A DNA stretch of 64,000 bases from Apiospora phragmitis (lineage: Eukaryota > Ascomycota > Sordariomycetes > Amphisphaeriales > Apiosporaceae). The stretch is taken from assembly GCA_038363925.1 (NCBI GenBank), contig JAQQWL010000001.1:2046001-2110000 (forward strand), read 5' to 3'. Of the stretch, positions 48,693 through 59,790 are shown piece after piece. The position numbers and the translations under genes are program-made. The first letter of the stretch is position 1. Each line of letters starts with the position of its first letter. The notes under the pieces are model-generated. The model was given only the letters and a program-made list of their open reading frames with translations, was not told where the DNA came from and made no database searches.

Positions 48693-49707
48693 ATGGATTT
48701 GAGCGAAATTGGTCGCATTCTAGCCGCAGAGCGTAAGCCTGATGGGGAATACACATCCGAGGCTGTCGCGGCCATTACGGCGCTGGCTGCTGTCGGGGTC
48801 AAAAAAGAAGGCCATTGCCGACGCGTTCCGAACGCGTCGGCCTGCCACCATCAGCAATCTCATAAAGCGCTTCATTCAACGAAAGTCACCTAAAATAAAG
48901 CCAAGACCTAGTCGCCCTCATAAATTATCGACTCGGTAAAAGCGCTATCTATCTTAATTGGTGCGTAGAAAGCCCCGTGCCACTTGGAGAGAGCTTTGTT
49001 TAGACATCAATGTTATGCTAGGCCCCAAACGACGCTCCTTCTCGATCAACACGGCAAGGCGCGCTCTACGCAAAAGGAAGATCGGCCATTGGCGCGCTGC
49101 GAAGCGCATCCTCTTGACGAAGGAGGACGCCAAAGAGCGGCTCGAATTCTGTCGTTATTGGTCCTCTCGTGCGCGCCTTAGGCGGCTGATGCTTTCCCTT
49201 TTCTCGGACGAATGTACGATCCAGAACGAACCCTTCACACCAGGTCGCTGGGTCTTCCGGTACGGTTCAGAACGCTACCGGAAGGATCTCATCACCCTAC
49301 GTCTCACGGACGGCCTCGAATCAGCCTTATGGTGTGGGCTATGGTGTGGCAAAGGGAAGGGGAGGCAGGAACCTCCCCTTTGATTTTCTGCAAGGGAGAT
49401 CCGGACTCTCCCGCCGGCGGCTTTACTTCTGCCAGGTATATTGAGGTCTTAGAGGCTGCTCTCCTTCCCTTTTATAAGCCTGGAGACCCTTTCATGCAGG
49501 ACAACGCGCGTATACATCGATCTAATACCGTCAAAGAGTTCTTGGAATCGAGGGGGCATCTGGACGATCAAGTGGCCGGCACATTCACCTGATCTGAACC
49601 CTATTGAACAGGTCTGGAAGGCTCTAAAGGCTAAAATCTATGAAATTGAGCCTTCCTTTCAAGACCTGAAAAATAACATGCCACACCAAGTCTATCGAGA
49701 GAGGTAG
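48693..49707 (+). pseudogene. Tc1/mariner transposase, broken
   Basis: N-terminal DNA-binding part starts MDLSEIGRILAAERK and continues in another frame as KKAIADAFRTRRPATISNLI; the change lies in the A run near 48803. The middle part has WRELCLDINVMLG and RRSFSINTARRALRKRKIGH, then a DDE core: FSDECTIQNEPF for the first Asp, MQDNARIHRSNTVKEFL for the second, and HSPDLNPIEQVWKALKAKI for the final acidic residue. There are at least three frame changes and a stop between the DNA-binding part and the core, so no active protein is expected. The family is certain; the subfamily is not. Confidence 0.85.
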
Positions 49708-49932
49708 TCCAGTCGGCGTGGGCAGCCTTAGATCCAGGCCTTATTTATAGACTCTTGCGTTCTCTCCCTCGTCGCCTTTCTGCTATACGTCGCGCTAGGG
49801 GCTGGTATAGTCATTATTAAAATTCATTAAATTAGCCACGTAATAATATAAACTTTTATTGAATTCTCTATTAATTTGGGTGTGTTATTAATATTTAAAC
49901 GTAGGTGGTGTTAGAGGGGGGAATCGGCTGAA

Positions 49933-49968
49933 AGTGGCCCTTGCGCAGACTTTTGGACACTGATTTTT
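49933..49968 (-). repeat. Right terminal inverted repeat of the Tc1/mariner element
   Basis: On the minus strand it reads aatcagtgtccaaaagtctg then cgcaagggccact; followed on the plus strand by TA. Confidence 0.85.
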
Positions 49969-50256
49969 TAGCAGGGAGCTGAAAACTTACCCATAACACG
50001 TAACCTAGTAGTGACTGTATACTTGCTTCCAGCCTCTGGGCCCATTTCCATCGAATAGGCGATGAGGGCTAACCTAGACTGCTTCCAGCTCCAACCAATA
50101 ACGTGAGAGAGGCGTCACTAGCCGGGGTTCACATTAGTGAGTCAACTCACAGCCAAGTTGACATGTCATGTATAAGGCGCTCTCCAATCCCATCGCGGTA
50201 CAATCGTCGTCCCTTGCTCAGATATATCAATTTGACAGGCGACCCAAATCGCCATC

Positions 50257-51286
50257 ATGCAGTTGCCCTTTGTGACTTTGGACGTCTTCACCAGCACGCG
50301 GTTCGAGGGCAACCCCCTCGCCGTGATCTCGGTCCCCGCATCGCGCAAAACGGAGCTCACCCAGGCCAAGAAGCAGAAGATCGCGCAGGAGTTCAACCTT
50401 TCGGAGACGGTCTTTATGCACGAGCCTTCTTCCTCCCCCTCTTCAAATGATGATGATGATGACCAGAAGAAGGAGAAGGAGGGGGCAACACACCTTCAGA
50501 TCGACATCTTCACCATCGAGTCCGAGCTGCCCTTCGCCGGCCACCCCACCATCGGCAGCGCCGTCGTGGCCAAGTTCCACTGGTACCCCGCCGTAGACAC
50601 CCTGCTGACCAAGTCCGGTCCCATTCATATCGCAGAATCCCCGCCGTCGGGTCAGGGTCGGTCCATGCGCGCCCGCATCTCCCACGATGTGCGTCTGCAC
50701 CAGAAGACGCTGGCGGACGTCATCCCGGCCGCCCAGCACGCCTCGTTCCCGGGTCTGTCGCACCGCCTCCCCGCGGTCCGCGACGCCGAGCTGCGCGCCC
50801 CCGTCTTCAGCATCGTCCGGGGCATGACCTTCGCGCTTGTGCAGCTGCCGTCGCTCGAGCTCCTCGGCCGCCTCGACCGGGGGCTCCGGCTCGACTTCGA
50901 CCACCTGCCCGGCCCGTCGCTGTTAGACGAGGACCGTCAGCCGGCCGGGTTCGTCGCTCGGTACTACTACGTCGACCAAGGGGAAAGAAGAAGAAGAAGA
51001 CGGTGATGTGAATGTGCGCAAGATTCGCACGCGTATGCTCGAGCTGGGCTTCGAGGACCCTGCGACCGGCAGCGCCGCGAGCGCGCTCGCGGCCTACCTG
51101 ACTGGGGCGGATAGGGCGGAGCACGTTCGGTTCGAGATCACGCAGGGCGTGGAGATGGGGCGCCGGAGCGTCATTCAGGTGGAGACCAAGGCCGAGGTGC
51201 AACAGGGAGGAGATATGAAGATTCGGGAGCTCTGGCTTGGTGGCGAGGCGGTCGTGGTACAGTATGGGACGTTGGTGGTCGACTAG
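50257..51286 (+). CDS. PhzF-family epimerase/isomerase-like protein
   Basis: PhzF-fold proteins catalyse isomerisation using a conserved Glu; fungal members are mostly of unknown substrate. The start MQLPFVTLDVFTSTRFEGNP is the family start; NLSETVFM holds the catalytic Glu; ELPFAGHPTIGSA is the conserved substrate-binding motif; FEDPATGSAASALAAYL is the second-half signature. Full length is about 340 residues. Two acidic low-complexity inserts are unusual: an Asp run with DQKKEKEG near residue 70, and a Glu run coded by a (GAA)n microsatellite at about 50983-51003. The reading frame changes at the second insert, in the GGGGAAAG or (AGA) run, so length error there is likely. It may belong to the neighbouring peptide cluster, but PhzF is not a standard dikaritin gene. 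Confidence 0.85.
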
Positions 51287-51610
51287 ATTTAAGTAGAGGT
51301 GATGCATGCATTGGGGGGCGCGAGGGACAGAAATTGCTAAAGAGGATCACTTTAATTTTCTCCCACGGCGACTTCCTGAAATATATTCTCGCCCTGATGC
51401 ATTACCCCTGAACCGTGATAATTTCCCCTATTTCCCTTTTTTTTATCTAGTACAGATTTCCTCGTCTTTTCGTTTGTAGCTCGGCTAGAGCTATATACCC
51501 TCCGTCCCTACCCGTCGTTCCTAGACGCTGACACGAATCGGACACTGCATGGCTGAGCTCGCCCCGGCTGGCCAGGGTTTAAAGCTTCAAGAGGCTCTAT
51601 GAGCGAAAGA
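51287..51610. other. Intergenic stretch between converging genes
   Basis: Shared 3' region of the PhzF gene and the P450-like gene. Nothing recognised. Confidence 0.5.
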
Positions 51611-53167
51611 TCAAACCGTGCAAAGATCTAGTAATTGCTCGTCAGTGAAATGGCGTGACAGCCAAAGGATGTTCTCTTGACATACCATAACAAGTATCTT
51701 GCCGAGCACCATCTCCGCGGCAGTCCTTGCCGGGTAATAATCATTCGTGCTGCCCGTGTCTCCCCACATGATACTGAGAGCACTCTCCATCGTAAGACGT
51801 AAGTTCCTGTCGTCGTTGGCTTCTAGCCACCGCTCGGGCCGGAAGGCCTCGGCATCGTCGCCCCAGTACTTCTTTGCCCGCATGATACCGAAGGAGTCTG
51901 GCCCGACTTCGGTACCTCCCGGGATCTGGAAGCCCAGGATGGTATCGACCGTCTTCGGGGACTTCCTGAAGACTGGCGGTGCTGTAATAACAGCATCAGA
52001 CATACGGCATCCCTCTTTTACCACGGCTTGGAGATATGGTAGTAATTTCAGTGGCGGCAGGGCGCTGGGGATATGAGCTGCTGCGGGGAATCGGCTTCCC
52101 GAAATGATGCCCCATCCGATCTCTGCTTTCAGCTTGTTGTAAGCGGTAGGGCTTGACAAGAGATGAAGGATGATCGTCGTCAGGGCATCGGCCGTCAGAT
52201 GGGCCCAGCGTCGTCTTTTGGCTTGGTCAACAATTATCCCCGAACGCGCAAAAGCCGACGACTAGCTAGCGGCAGCGAACGACTGACTCACAACTCATCA
52301 GGTACCCTCTTTATTTCCTCTTCGTCTACATTACAGACTGATGTCCTGTTATATTCTTTAGTATTGCACCAGAGTCTGGGTCAAGAACGAAGCACACCCA
52401 ATTTACTTACTTCAAGTGATGTGCCAAATCGTCATACTCATTCCGGGGGCGGGAGCCCTCCATGTCGGAGCCAAAATGACGACGGCATGTACGCATCATC
52501 CGAACAGGAAGTAACGCTGCAACCAGCCTTGAGTAACATTGAGGTCTCGTTCTCGGCATGTTACACCGGCCCTGACCTTCCTCGAGCGAAGCGCAAGGTT
52601 CACCATACATAAGATCCCTGAGGATATTGGACACAAGCCATCGGCTGGCCGATGTCATCTCCAACGGCCTGTAGGAGGCCACTTTGGTCGGAATGCACTC
52701 GCCTTCTACCAAGCGGATGAGACGGCCACACTGCCTGTCCACTGTTGCCTTGAGATGCGAGTCTCTCTTGTAGCCACATGGGTTCTTCCCGTCAGGGCGG
52801 AAGAAGGGGTAGAGGCCCTGGCTTGGACATGATGATGACGATGCAGGACCTCCAGAGTAGCCAGAGCTTGGGGTGTTGATTCTCAGAAGGCTTTCGATGT
52901 CCGATGTGACAAGCTGGTCAGGGCCGACACGGATAAGGCCCCCTTGCACGAGGGAGGAGTTAGCCTTGGGTTGGGAATCATGGGGATGGACCCCACCCTA
53001 CCGTACTGATCCGATAGCCTCCTCAGATCCAGGGGCCGGAGGTAGTAGCTCCAGCGAAAGGAAGCCCAGAAGGGCCCGGGGATGTGGCATAGTCGATGCC
53101 ACCGGTAGGCGAACTGGGCGAGGCAGCAGAGGAGCATCAACAATGGCACAAGAAGTATAAAATCCAT
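51611..53167 (-). pseudogene. Cytochrome P450-like gene lacking a recognisable heme cysteine
   Basis: Start at 53167 with an ER anchor (MDFILLVPLLMLLCCLAQFA) and proline hinge (HIPGPFWASFRWSYYLRPLD). An intron at 52943-53001 leads to GGLIRVGPDQLVTSDIESLL. Then come DRQCGRLIRLVEGECIPTKV and YRPLEMTSASRWLVSNILRD, and after further breaks LPYLQAVVKEGCRM with the ExxR motif, FGIMRAKKYWGDDAEAFRPE with the PERW motif. Where the heme loop should follow, the sequence reads WGDTGSTNDYYPARTAAEMV: the usual C-x-G-R position has Tyr-Pro-Ala-Arg, with no Cys. Several frame breaks occur between about 52160 and 52860. The gene is probably dead; P450s are common partners in dikaritin clusters, so it may once have acted in this one. 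Confidence 0.7.
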
Positions 53168-55181
53168 GATGGTCCTCGAGGATTGGGGGTTTGCCGGCTG
53201 AGCGGGCACATGGATCCAGTGAATGTGCTTGCGCAAGGTTTTATCAAGATCGAGCCATAAGGTCGGAGGGATCCTTGACTATTACTAGCCATTCTGTAGA
53301 GCTGGTAATATCAACAATACCGGACTCTCTCATGTGCCCTCTCTCAAGCCAGCCGAGTAGGTAAAGCCGTGCCAGGCTAGGCCCGAGCAGTACTTTGTGG
53401 CGGCTGCAAGGGAGTCCTGCATCCCTGGCATCTAATCCCAAGAGGCGTCAAGCCCTGTCCAACCACAATGTTCGGCCAAAGACACGCCATAGTTGAAAAC
53501 AGTAGGCCAAGCATATGATTAGGGCTCGGATTGTAAAGCCTAGGCATATAGACCATTCTTGGTTGGCCGTTTGGCTCTTCCATCTCGAAATGCAGTTGCC
53601 TCAAAGCGAGCGTGTCCCGAGTCCTGCCGGCACCCGGACCGCTTACTGCCTATAAGACAGGAGCATGTGTGTGCCCTATTGGAGATAAGGCGTGGGGGCG
53701 GTCTACACGATCTTGCCTTGTATCACGTTCCACGACATCGTGAATCACACAGTTCCGTCCCCCCGATTGGCAAAGCTAAGGGTGCGCTGCTACTCTGTTT
53801 CCGCATACCAGGGAGAGCAAGTATTCATTCAGATGACGCGCGGCACGAATTGACCGACCGTCTGGGACATCCCCGGTGCAAATCAAACCTGGTGATACAA
53901 TTGGCCTCGTTATGCCACTACCCGTCTCCATCGGCGTACTGCTTTCTTTCCGACGTGACGTGACGTGACCTACCTAGTGGACGGGGCAAGTTCCGGCGTG
54001 AAACAAGATTCATCGTTGCTCTCTGTCCTGCAGGAAGACCAATATCGGCGTGCATGTTCAGTGTCTGCCAGGTATAGCCTCAACACTGGAAATGGGGCGT
54101 ATGTCTCGGGAAGCCGCAGTCCTTCAACCTCGTCTTCGAGATGCCATTGTTCAGGTCCAACGCCGAGTTCCAAGCCACCGAGAACAGTAATCAATACTGC
54201 AGGATCTGTAAGTAGGTGAAATCCCAGTTGATCGGTTTGCCCAGATCTCCGACGCAGCCGCCTCCCGGAGTGGTTGTAGTATCTGCAGGCCAGTCCTGCG
54301 CATGCACATTGCGAGCCATGCTTGCACGTGCGAACGATTGGAGAAGACCTCTCCCACCACGTGTTCATGAAGCCAGGGGGATAAAACCATCGCGACGCTC
54401 ATGGCTCCTGTGTAGGCACCCGGCCACTTTGCTTGGAGCATGTTGCTAGGCCACACACTACTTTGATCCAAACAAAGCTCGGATAGTAGGTATAAGTTCC
54501 GGTGGAGACAATACGAAGATCACCGACGAAGTAGGTAAAAAGGAACTATTCAAATCCAACCCCGAAACTTAGAGCAGGTGGATCAGACAGGCTTGTGGTG
54601 GAATGTGTCCTCGGGACATTGACTGACAAGACACCGGAACTAACGAAGTCAACGGATGTGGCCGCAACTCGGAAACTGGCCAAGAGGTTGTGGATGCGCA
54701 TCCGGCGGCAGTGCGCACTTCATTGCGGCACAGCAACCCACTACTTGGCGAACCAATTTTGTTGAACCACACGACGTGTCGTACGTCAAGGCCAGTCAAA
54801 GGGGGCACCGGCGACTGTGCCGTAGAGAACCCCCGTTGATCGCCTGATGCGCCGCTGAGGATTGGGCAAAAGCCTCATCGTGATCGGCAAGAACGGGAGG
54901 AGCTTCACGAGAAGAGTCCTACACTAGTTGATAGATACCCCAGCTGAAAGGGGCTGGAGGTTTTGGGCTCGGTCGTGGCCGCCTGGTCTCCCAGGAGGCA
55001 CCGCCTCGCTGATGATCAGCTGTCCGTCTTGTCAGGGTATGAATAAATGCTTCTACTTGCCGGCCTACATACTTATAAGGGGCTTCCATTCCCTCTGGTA
55101 GACGACTCACCCTTTCCCACTGACAATCCACACGGACAACCACCTGAACATACCTATCTGCCTTCGTAGTTCGCCGCAAAG
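53168..55181. other. About 2 kb without a supported gene
   Basis: Open frames at 53377-53604 and 53970-54471 on the minus strand carry no motif I can name and lie in overlapping frames; they could be a decayed gene. gacgtgacgtgacgtgac at 53953-53970 is a small 5-nt tandem repeat. Confidence 0.4.
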
Positions 55182-55975
55182 ATGCGCGTTTCTAACCCAA
55201 CCTCGAGATACCTCACCGCGCTGGCGGTCACCGGCTTCCTAGCCCGCACCGCCTCGGCCGTCTGCACCAACTGGACGCAGGACGGCACCGTGATCTACCG
55301 GCCCGGCCACAACACCATCATGTTCCAGCAAACCCTGGACCGCATCGAGTGCCCTGGGACGCCCAGAAGGACTGTACCCTCCCGGCCCGGGCCTACGACG
55401 TCAGCGTGGAGCCGCAGATCTGGGTCGAGAACCACGCGATCAGCCTCCCCCAGGAGGAGTCGGACGCCGTCCTCGCGCTAGCGTCGGCGGGCTTCTTCCG
55501 CGCGCGCCCCGGGCTCGCGTACGGCAACACGGGCGCCGCCCCGACGAACGACGAGGCCAACGTGCGCCTCGACGACAACGAATTCACGCCGCTCCGCTTC
55601 CACGTCGACACGGCCGACGCCCGCGAGGACCAGGAGGGCGCGGCCCGGCTGTCGCGGGACCTGTTCTCGGCCGCGCCCGGCGCCAACCACACGTTCAATT
55701 TCGCGCCCGACATGGTCGGCTCCAAGGGGACGCTGGGCCGGTGCAGCAACGAGTCGCTGGATGGGCTGCAGGTCTGGGTGTATGCGCCCTACACGCGGCG
55801 GGATTCGAGCCGGTACCACGCGAATCGCACGTACGTGTCGGGTACATTCGGCTGGCGCGAGACCGCTTTGAAGAACGACACGAGTGGTGCGGGATCTCTT
55901 ATCGCGGGAAACAGGGGTCTCAGTGCGTGGGCAAGTCTGGCGACGACGATAGCGGTGGTGCTGGCTTTTGCATGA
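55182..55975 (+). CDS. Secreted, probably GPI-anchored protein of unknown function
   Basis: A signal peptide (SRYLTALAVTGFLARTASAV) is followed by a domain with Cys pairs (VCTNWT, RIEC, KDC, GRCSNES), several N-glycosylation sites (NWT, NHT, NES, NRT, NDT) and a C-terminal hydrophobic tail (AWASLATTIAVVLAFA) behind a small-residue stretch, the pattern of a GPI signal. One C too few at 55352-55354 breaks the frame between IEC and WDAQKDCTLPARAYDV; when allowed for, the frame is open to the end with no intron. Family not recognised; role at the cell wall is inferred. Confidence 0.75.
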
Positions 55976-56230
55976 GGAGATGCCTGTCTATAGCGAAGTG
56001 TAGGATAATGGATTAATACCAGATCATCGTTTCCGTGGCAGCATTCATTTTTGTTAATACTGTTATTGCCAGTTTTAAAGATATCAACAGAAACTGGATG
56101 ACGAGAATCAACCACGTCTTTTTCATACTGCACTGAGTAAAAAGTAGACAATCAAATACGAGCGACGAATTGGGAGATACCAACGACGAGTGTGCTCCGA
56201 GAATATAGGCACGCGTGACTTGTCGACGAA

Positions 56231-57632
56231 CTATTGCAGCATGTCCACGGCGGAGCCTCTGGAACGGACTTGGAGTCTGAAAAGCCTCTGCTTCGCACAT
56301 AGAAACATCTCGCCCTGTTTCCCGAAGCAGAAGTTCGAGCAGCCTCCCGTTGCCGCAATGAGCCCCAGGGGCACGCCACCAGGGCTCCAGATCTCGATGC
56401 CGTCTCCGCATGCCGCATATACATTTCCCATATCGTCGCATTGCACTGCGGCTGGAGCCCCTTCCATAGCAAATGCAAAGACACGCTTGTTTGCGAGGAA
56501 TGGTTGGCCGCCACGGATCAAGATATCAAAGGCATAAATCGTAGCTGGTCTTTTCACGTTTGTATTAGTGCCTGGCCGTTGGTCGAGTATCATCCCAGAA
56601 AGACTTACTGAATGGAAGCGATATCACCGCTGTCTCTTTGCGCCCCCGCGTCTGTGATGTAGAGCATCTCCTCGTCCGGGCTGAAACACAACCCCGTCGG
56701 TGCCCCGAAGCCGTCGGCCATCACACGGAGACCACCAACCAGCTCGGGGTCGTACCGGTACACGTGGCTCGGTAGCTGGGGCGGGGGCCGGATCTCCTTG
56801 GCAAACCCCAGGGGCGGGTCCGTGAACCAGATAGAACCATCGCTGGCTACAGTAGCCTGCTGGGGCGAGTTGAGCGGCCGGCTACCGAACGAAGTGACGA
56901 CTGGCCAAGGGGCTTTGCCATGCGGCACTATCCATTGCAGCGTCAGTAATGGTGTTTCGATCAAGAAGGCTTCCAGTTCTGAAATTATTATGGTTATTCC
57001 GCAATTCCAACAAGAGCAGGTCTTACTGTAGTACAGCCCTCCTGTTTCGGGTTTCAGTGTGCCCTGCGAGCAGTACAGGAGGCCTTTAGCGTAGGCACAT
57101 GCACCGGCCGGCATGACCATGTTGGGTGGCGGACGGAGCTTCGACCACTCGACCGCCACGATACGGTCATCATCGTCAGCTCGCTGTACGCGGATCTTGG
57201 ATATCAGCACTACGGGAAGCTGCGAGCTGCTTGTGGTCTGTAGCAGGTCTGACGTGACCCAGAGCTCTTCAAGCTTTCCGAGCTCTGCGTTTTCCGGAAG
57301 GTGGACGCATGCATTGTGAAAGAAGGGACTGCGGGATGTGGGCGCCGAAGTAAGAAGAAGAGTACTTCGCACCGGCTCTCTCAATGATGGATTCAAGGCC
57401 CGTGTGGTACTGCTTGATGGTCACGGCGTCCGGGTCAATGGCAGTCGGGGGCTGTCTTGTGTATAATATGGTCATCAGTGGAAAATAGCCAACAGCGAGC
57501 CAAAGTGCATACTTGTTTCTCAAATCAACGACCTGTGATTGGCTAATTAGCCTTCTGGTTCTGTCAGCTGGACCTGCCGATTCCTACCTCAAAGTCTGCT
57601 ACAGTAGGTTCAGGCTGTATGACGGCAGTCAT
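56231..57632 (-). CDS. SMP-30/gluconolactonase-like beta-propeller protein
   Basis: Minus strand, start at 57632 (MTAVIQPEPTVADFE); two small exons then lead through VVDLRNK to PPTAIDPDAVTIKQYHTG. The core shows the six-bladed propeller pattern of this family: FFHNACVHLPENAELGKLEE, ELWVTSDLLQTTSSSQLP, QATVASDGSIWFTDPPLGF, YRYDPELVGGLRVMADGFG followed by PTGLCFSPDEEMLYITDAG (the strand with metal-binding Asp), and after an intron near 56540-56605 FAMEGAPAAVQCDDMGNVYA and GDGIEIWSPGGVPLG. A frame change near 57330 (YSSSYFG to PTSRSPFF) and the mid-protein segment SKTCSCWNCGITIIIS (possibly an unremoved intron) are irregular. Members hydrolyse sugar lactones or similar esters; the substrate is unknown here. 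Confidence 0.82.
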
Positions 57633-58483
57633 CGTGAGTGAATCTCTGGGACACCTACTAATGGTGAGCTAGGACATGTATGCATTTGCACGCATGTTGG
57701 GCAAGTTCTTGACCCTGTCACTGCAATACTCGCCTAGCAACGTCCTACCTATGTTACCTCCTTACATGCATGTCGCTACCCCGCCTAAAGATGCCTCAGC
57801 GGACCTCATTTAACATCGATTGCATGTACAAAAATTGGTAACTTGTCGCCTTTTTTCCTTGCCTCCGACCACATATACCCAGCCGTGATAGTCGAGGCTC
57901 ACCTTGGGTTTTCCACAGCTCTCGGCAATCTTCGGCTGAAGAGGGAACCACGCATGCATCCCCTTAACGGCGAAAGCGCTGCTCTCACTAGATTCCGCCG
58001 TGCTCTACGGATCAGGGATAATTTAATGCCATTGGCACGAACTACAGGCACGTGAACAACTACTTACCCAACATGAAAAGATCCAACCGCAAGCGGAATG
58101 ACGTTCCGCTCGTGCTGAGATCTATCAGGACTTGGCCAAATTGTCAGCATTTCCTAAAGTCCGGAAAACTGCGTCCCCTGGTCTAGGCAGCCTAGTTTAA
58201 GCTTAGCAGCGCACCTGCCCCCAGATTCAGGGAATTGGATCTTCCCCATATTTTCTGTCCTGTATCGCCCAAAACCGAAAGTCGATGATAACCGTCCGCA
58301 TTGCCGAATCCCGCCCCTCTTGTCCTTTTTATTTCTGTCGCCCATCACCATCGCCGTTGACGTAGAGAGCCCCGGCATGACCTATTCTTACTAGGGCAAC
58401 TACAAAGTCTTCCCACCCGATCCTTCCTTTTTCTACCGACAGAGAAACCCCCGGTCGATCTATGGTGCTCGCAGTCTAGAGGC
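57633..58483. other. Divergent promoter region
   Basis: Lies between the lactonase-like gene (minus) and the carrier gene (plus). No gene is seen. Confidence 0.5.
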
Positions 58484-59790
58484 ATGCCACCATCTTTCGG
58501 CGCACACGATGCTGCCATGTCCGAAGCGTCCGGTACCAGGGAAACCCATGCGGACTCAATCGTCGGCAAGATGGATGGAGTCGTCAAGAAGGCCGGCAGT
58601 GCCATCTCTGGAAACAAGAGGCCGGAATCCCCTCCGCCACTCCCGGACGACACCGACAGCCCGGTAGCCGCCAAGGCGAAACGCCCGGATAAGCATAGCA
58701 TGGACTACATGGTGCGCTCCGGCATTGCGGGGGGTATCGCAGGTTGTGCCGTATGTCCCTCCCACCCTACTGCGCTTGGGATCTCCGTCGAGACAGAGTG
58801 ACTAACATTCATATTCCTGACCAGGCCAAAACATCCGTCGCGCCTCTCGACCGTGTCAAGATCCTCTTCCAAACAAGCAATCCCCAGTTTGCGAAATATA
58901 CGAGTTCATGGGTAGGCCTCGCGCGAGCGCTACGGGATATATATGGGCGCGACGGCATCATGGGTCTTTTCCGCGGCCACTCTGCGACCCTCCTGAAGAT
59001 CTACCCCTACGCCGCCATCAAATTCGTTGCCTACGAACAATACCGCGCGTTTATAGTCGGCTCCAAAGCACAGGAAACTTGGGGGCGGAGGTTTACAGCT
59101 GGTGCATTGGCAGGCGTCACATCCGTCTTTTTCACATACCCCTTAGAGGTCATCCGTGTGCGCCTGGCCTTTGAGACGAAACATAGAAGCTCTTCACTGG
59201 TGGACATATGCAGGAAGATATACCATGAGCAACCAACCCCGAAAGCGACACCTGCCGTTCCCGGAGTTACCTCGGGGGCTGCCCAGGGCATCGCATCAGC
59301 TGCCTCGGCAACTGCTGCGGTGATCACCACGCGGACCGGCATGATCAACTTTTACAGGGGTTTCTCTATGACGATGGTCGGCATGGTTCCGTACGCCGGA
59401 ATCTCGTTCTTAACACACGACACAATGGGCGACCTGTTTCGCCTAACCTCGATCAGGGATTACACCACACTGCCGCAGCCAGCGACTGCGCCATCGGACA
59501 AGCCAGCGCCTTTGCGCGCATGGGCCGAGCTGACCTCGGGAGGCATCTCGGGAGCAGTATCGCAGACGGTTTCGTACCCGCTCGAGGTGATTCGACGGCG
59601 GATGCAAGTTGGTGGCGCCGTGGGAGATGGACACCGCCTTCGCATAGGAGAGACGGTGGGTCTGATCTTCAAGGAGCGTGGTCTTCCCGGATTCTTCGTT
59701 GGGTTGAGTATTGGTTATGTCAAGATAATACCCCTGAGCGCCGTGAGCTTCTATACATATGAGAGGATGAAGACGGTATTTGGTATATAA
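58484..59790 (+). CDS. LEU5: LEU5-type mitochondrial carrier
   Basis: Mitochondrial inner-membrane carrier of the Leu5/SLC25A42 group, needed for coenzyme A in the matrix. Exons 58484-58750 and 58825-59790 (intron 58751-58824) give 410 residues with an intact frame. A Pro/Lys-rich lead precedes three carrier repeats: YMVRSGIAGGIAGCAAKTSV then PLDRVKILFQTSN; RRFTAGALAGVTSVFFTY then PLEVIRVRLAFE; ELTSGGISGAVSQTVSY then PLEVIRRRMQVGG. Each holds the P-x-D/E-x-x-R/K signature. A long insert rich in Ala/Thr (about residues 245-275) sits in the second repeat, as in fungal Leu5. The start could also be the Met at 58517. High confidence in the group; substrate by homology. Confidence 0.92.

Larger units (their letters stand above)
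48586..49968 (+). mobile_element. Tc1/mariner-type DNA transposon, inactive
   Basis: A 1383-bp element bounded by imperfect terminal inverted repeats that share gtccaaaagtctgcgcaagg, and flanked on both sides by TA (48584-48585 and 49969-49970), the target duplication of this superfamily. The inner part codes a broken transposase. Outermost TIR bases differ between ends, so it is not a fresh insertion. Confidence 0.85.

Noticed and set aside
50443..51307. Long minus-strand frames opposite the PhzF gene
   Set aside because: They are antisense shadows of a GC-rich coding region; the plus strand holds the conserved PhzF motifs.
38259..53167. A polyketide or non-ribosomal peptide cluster
   Set aside because: No ketosynthase, adenylation or condensation domain is present anywhere in the window.
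53970..54471. Minus-strand frames that might be a decayed enzyme
   Set aside because: No motif could be matched with confidence in any frame.
58154..58701. Minus-strand frames overlapping the start of the carrier gene
   Set aside because: Opposite strand of a clear LEU5-type exon and promoter; no independent support.
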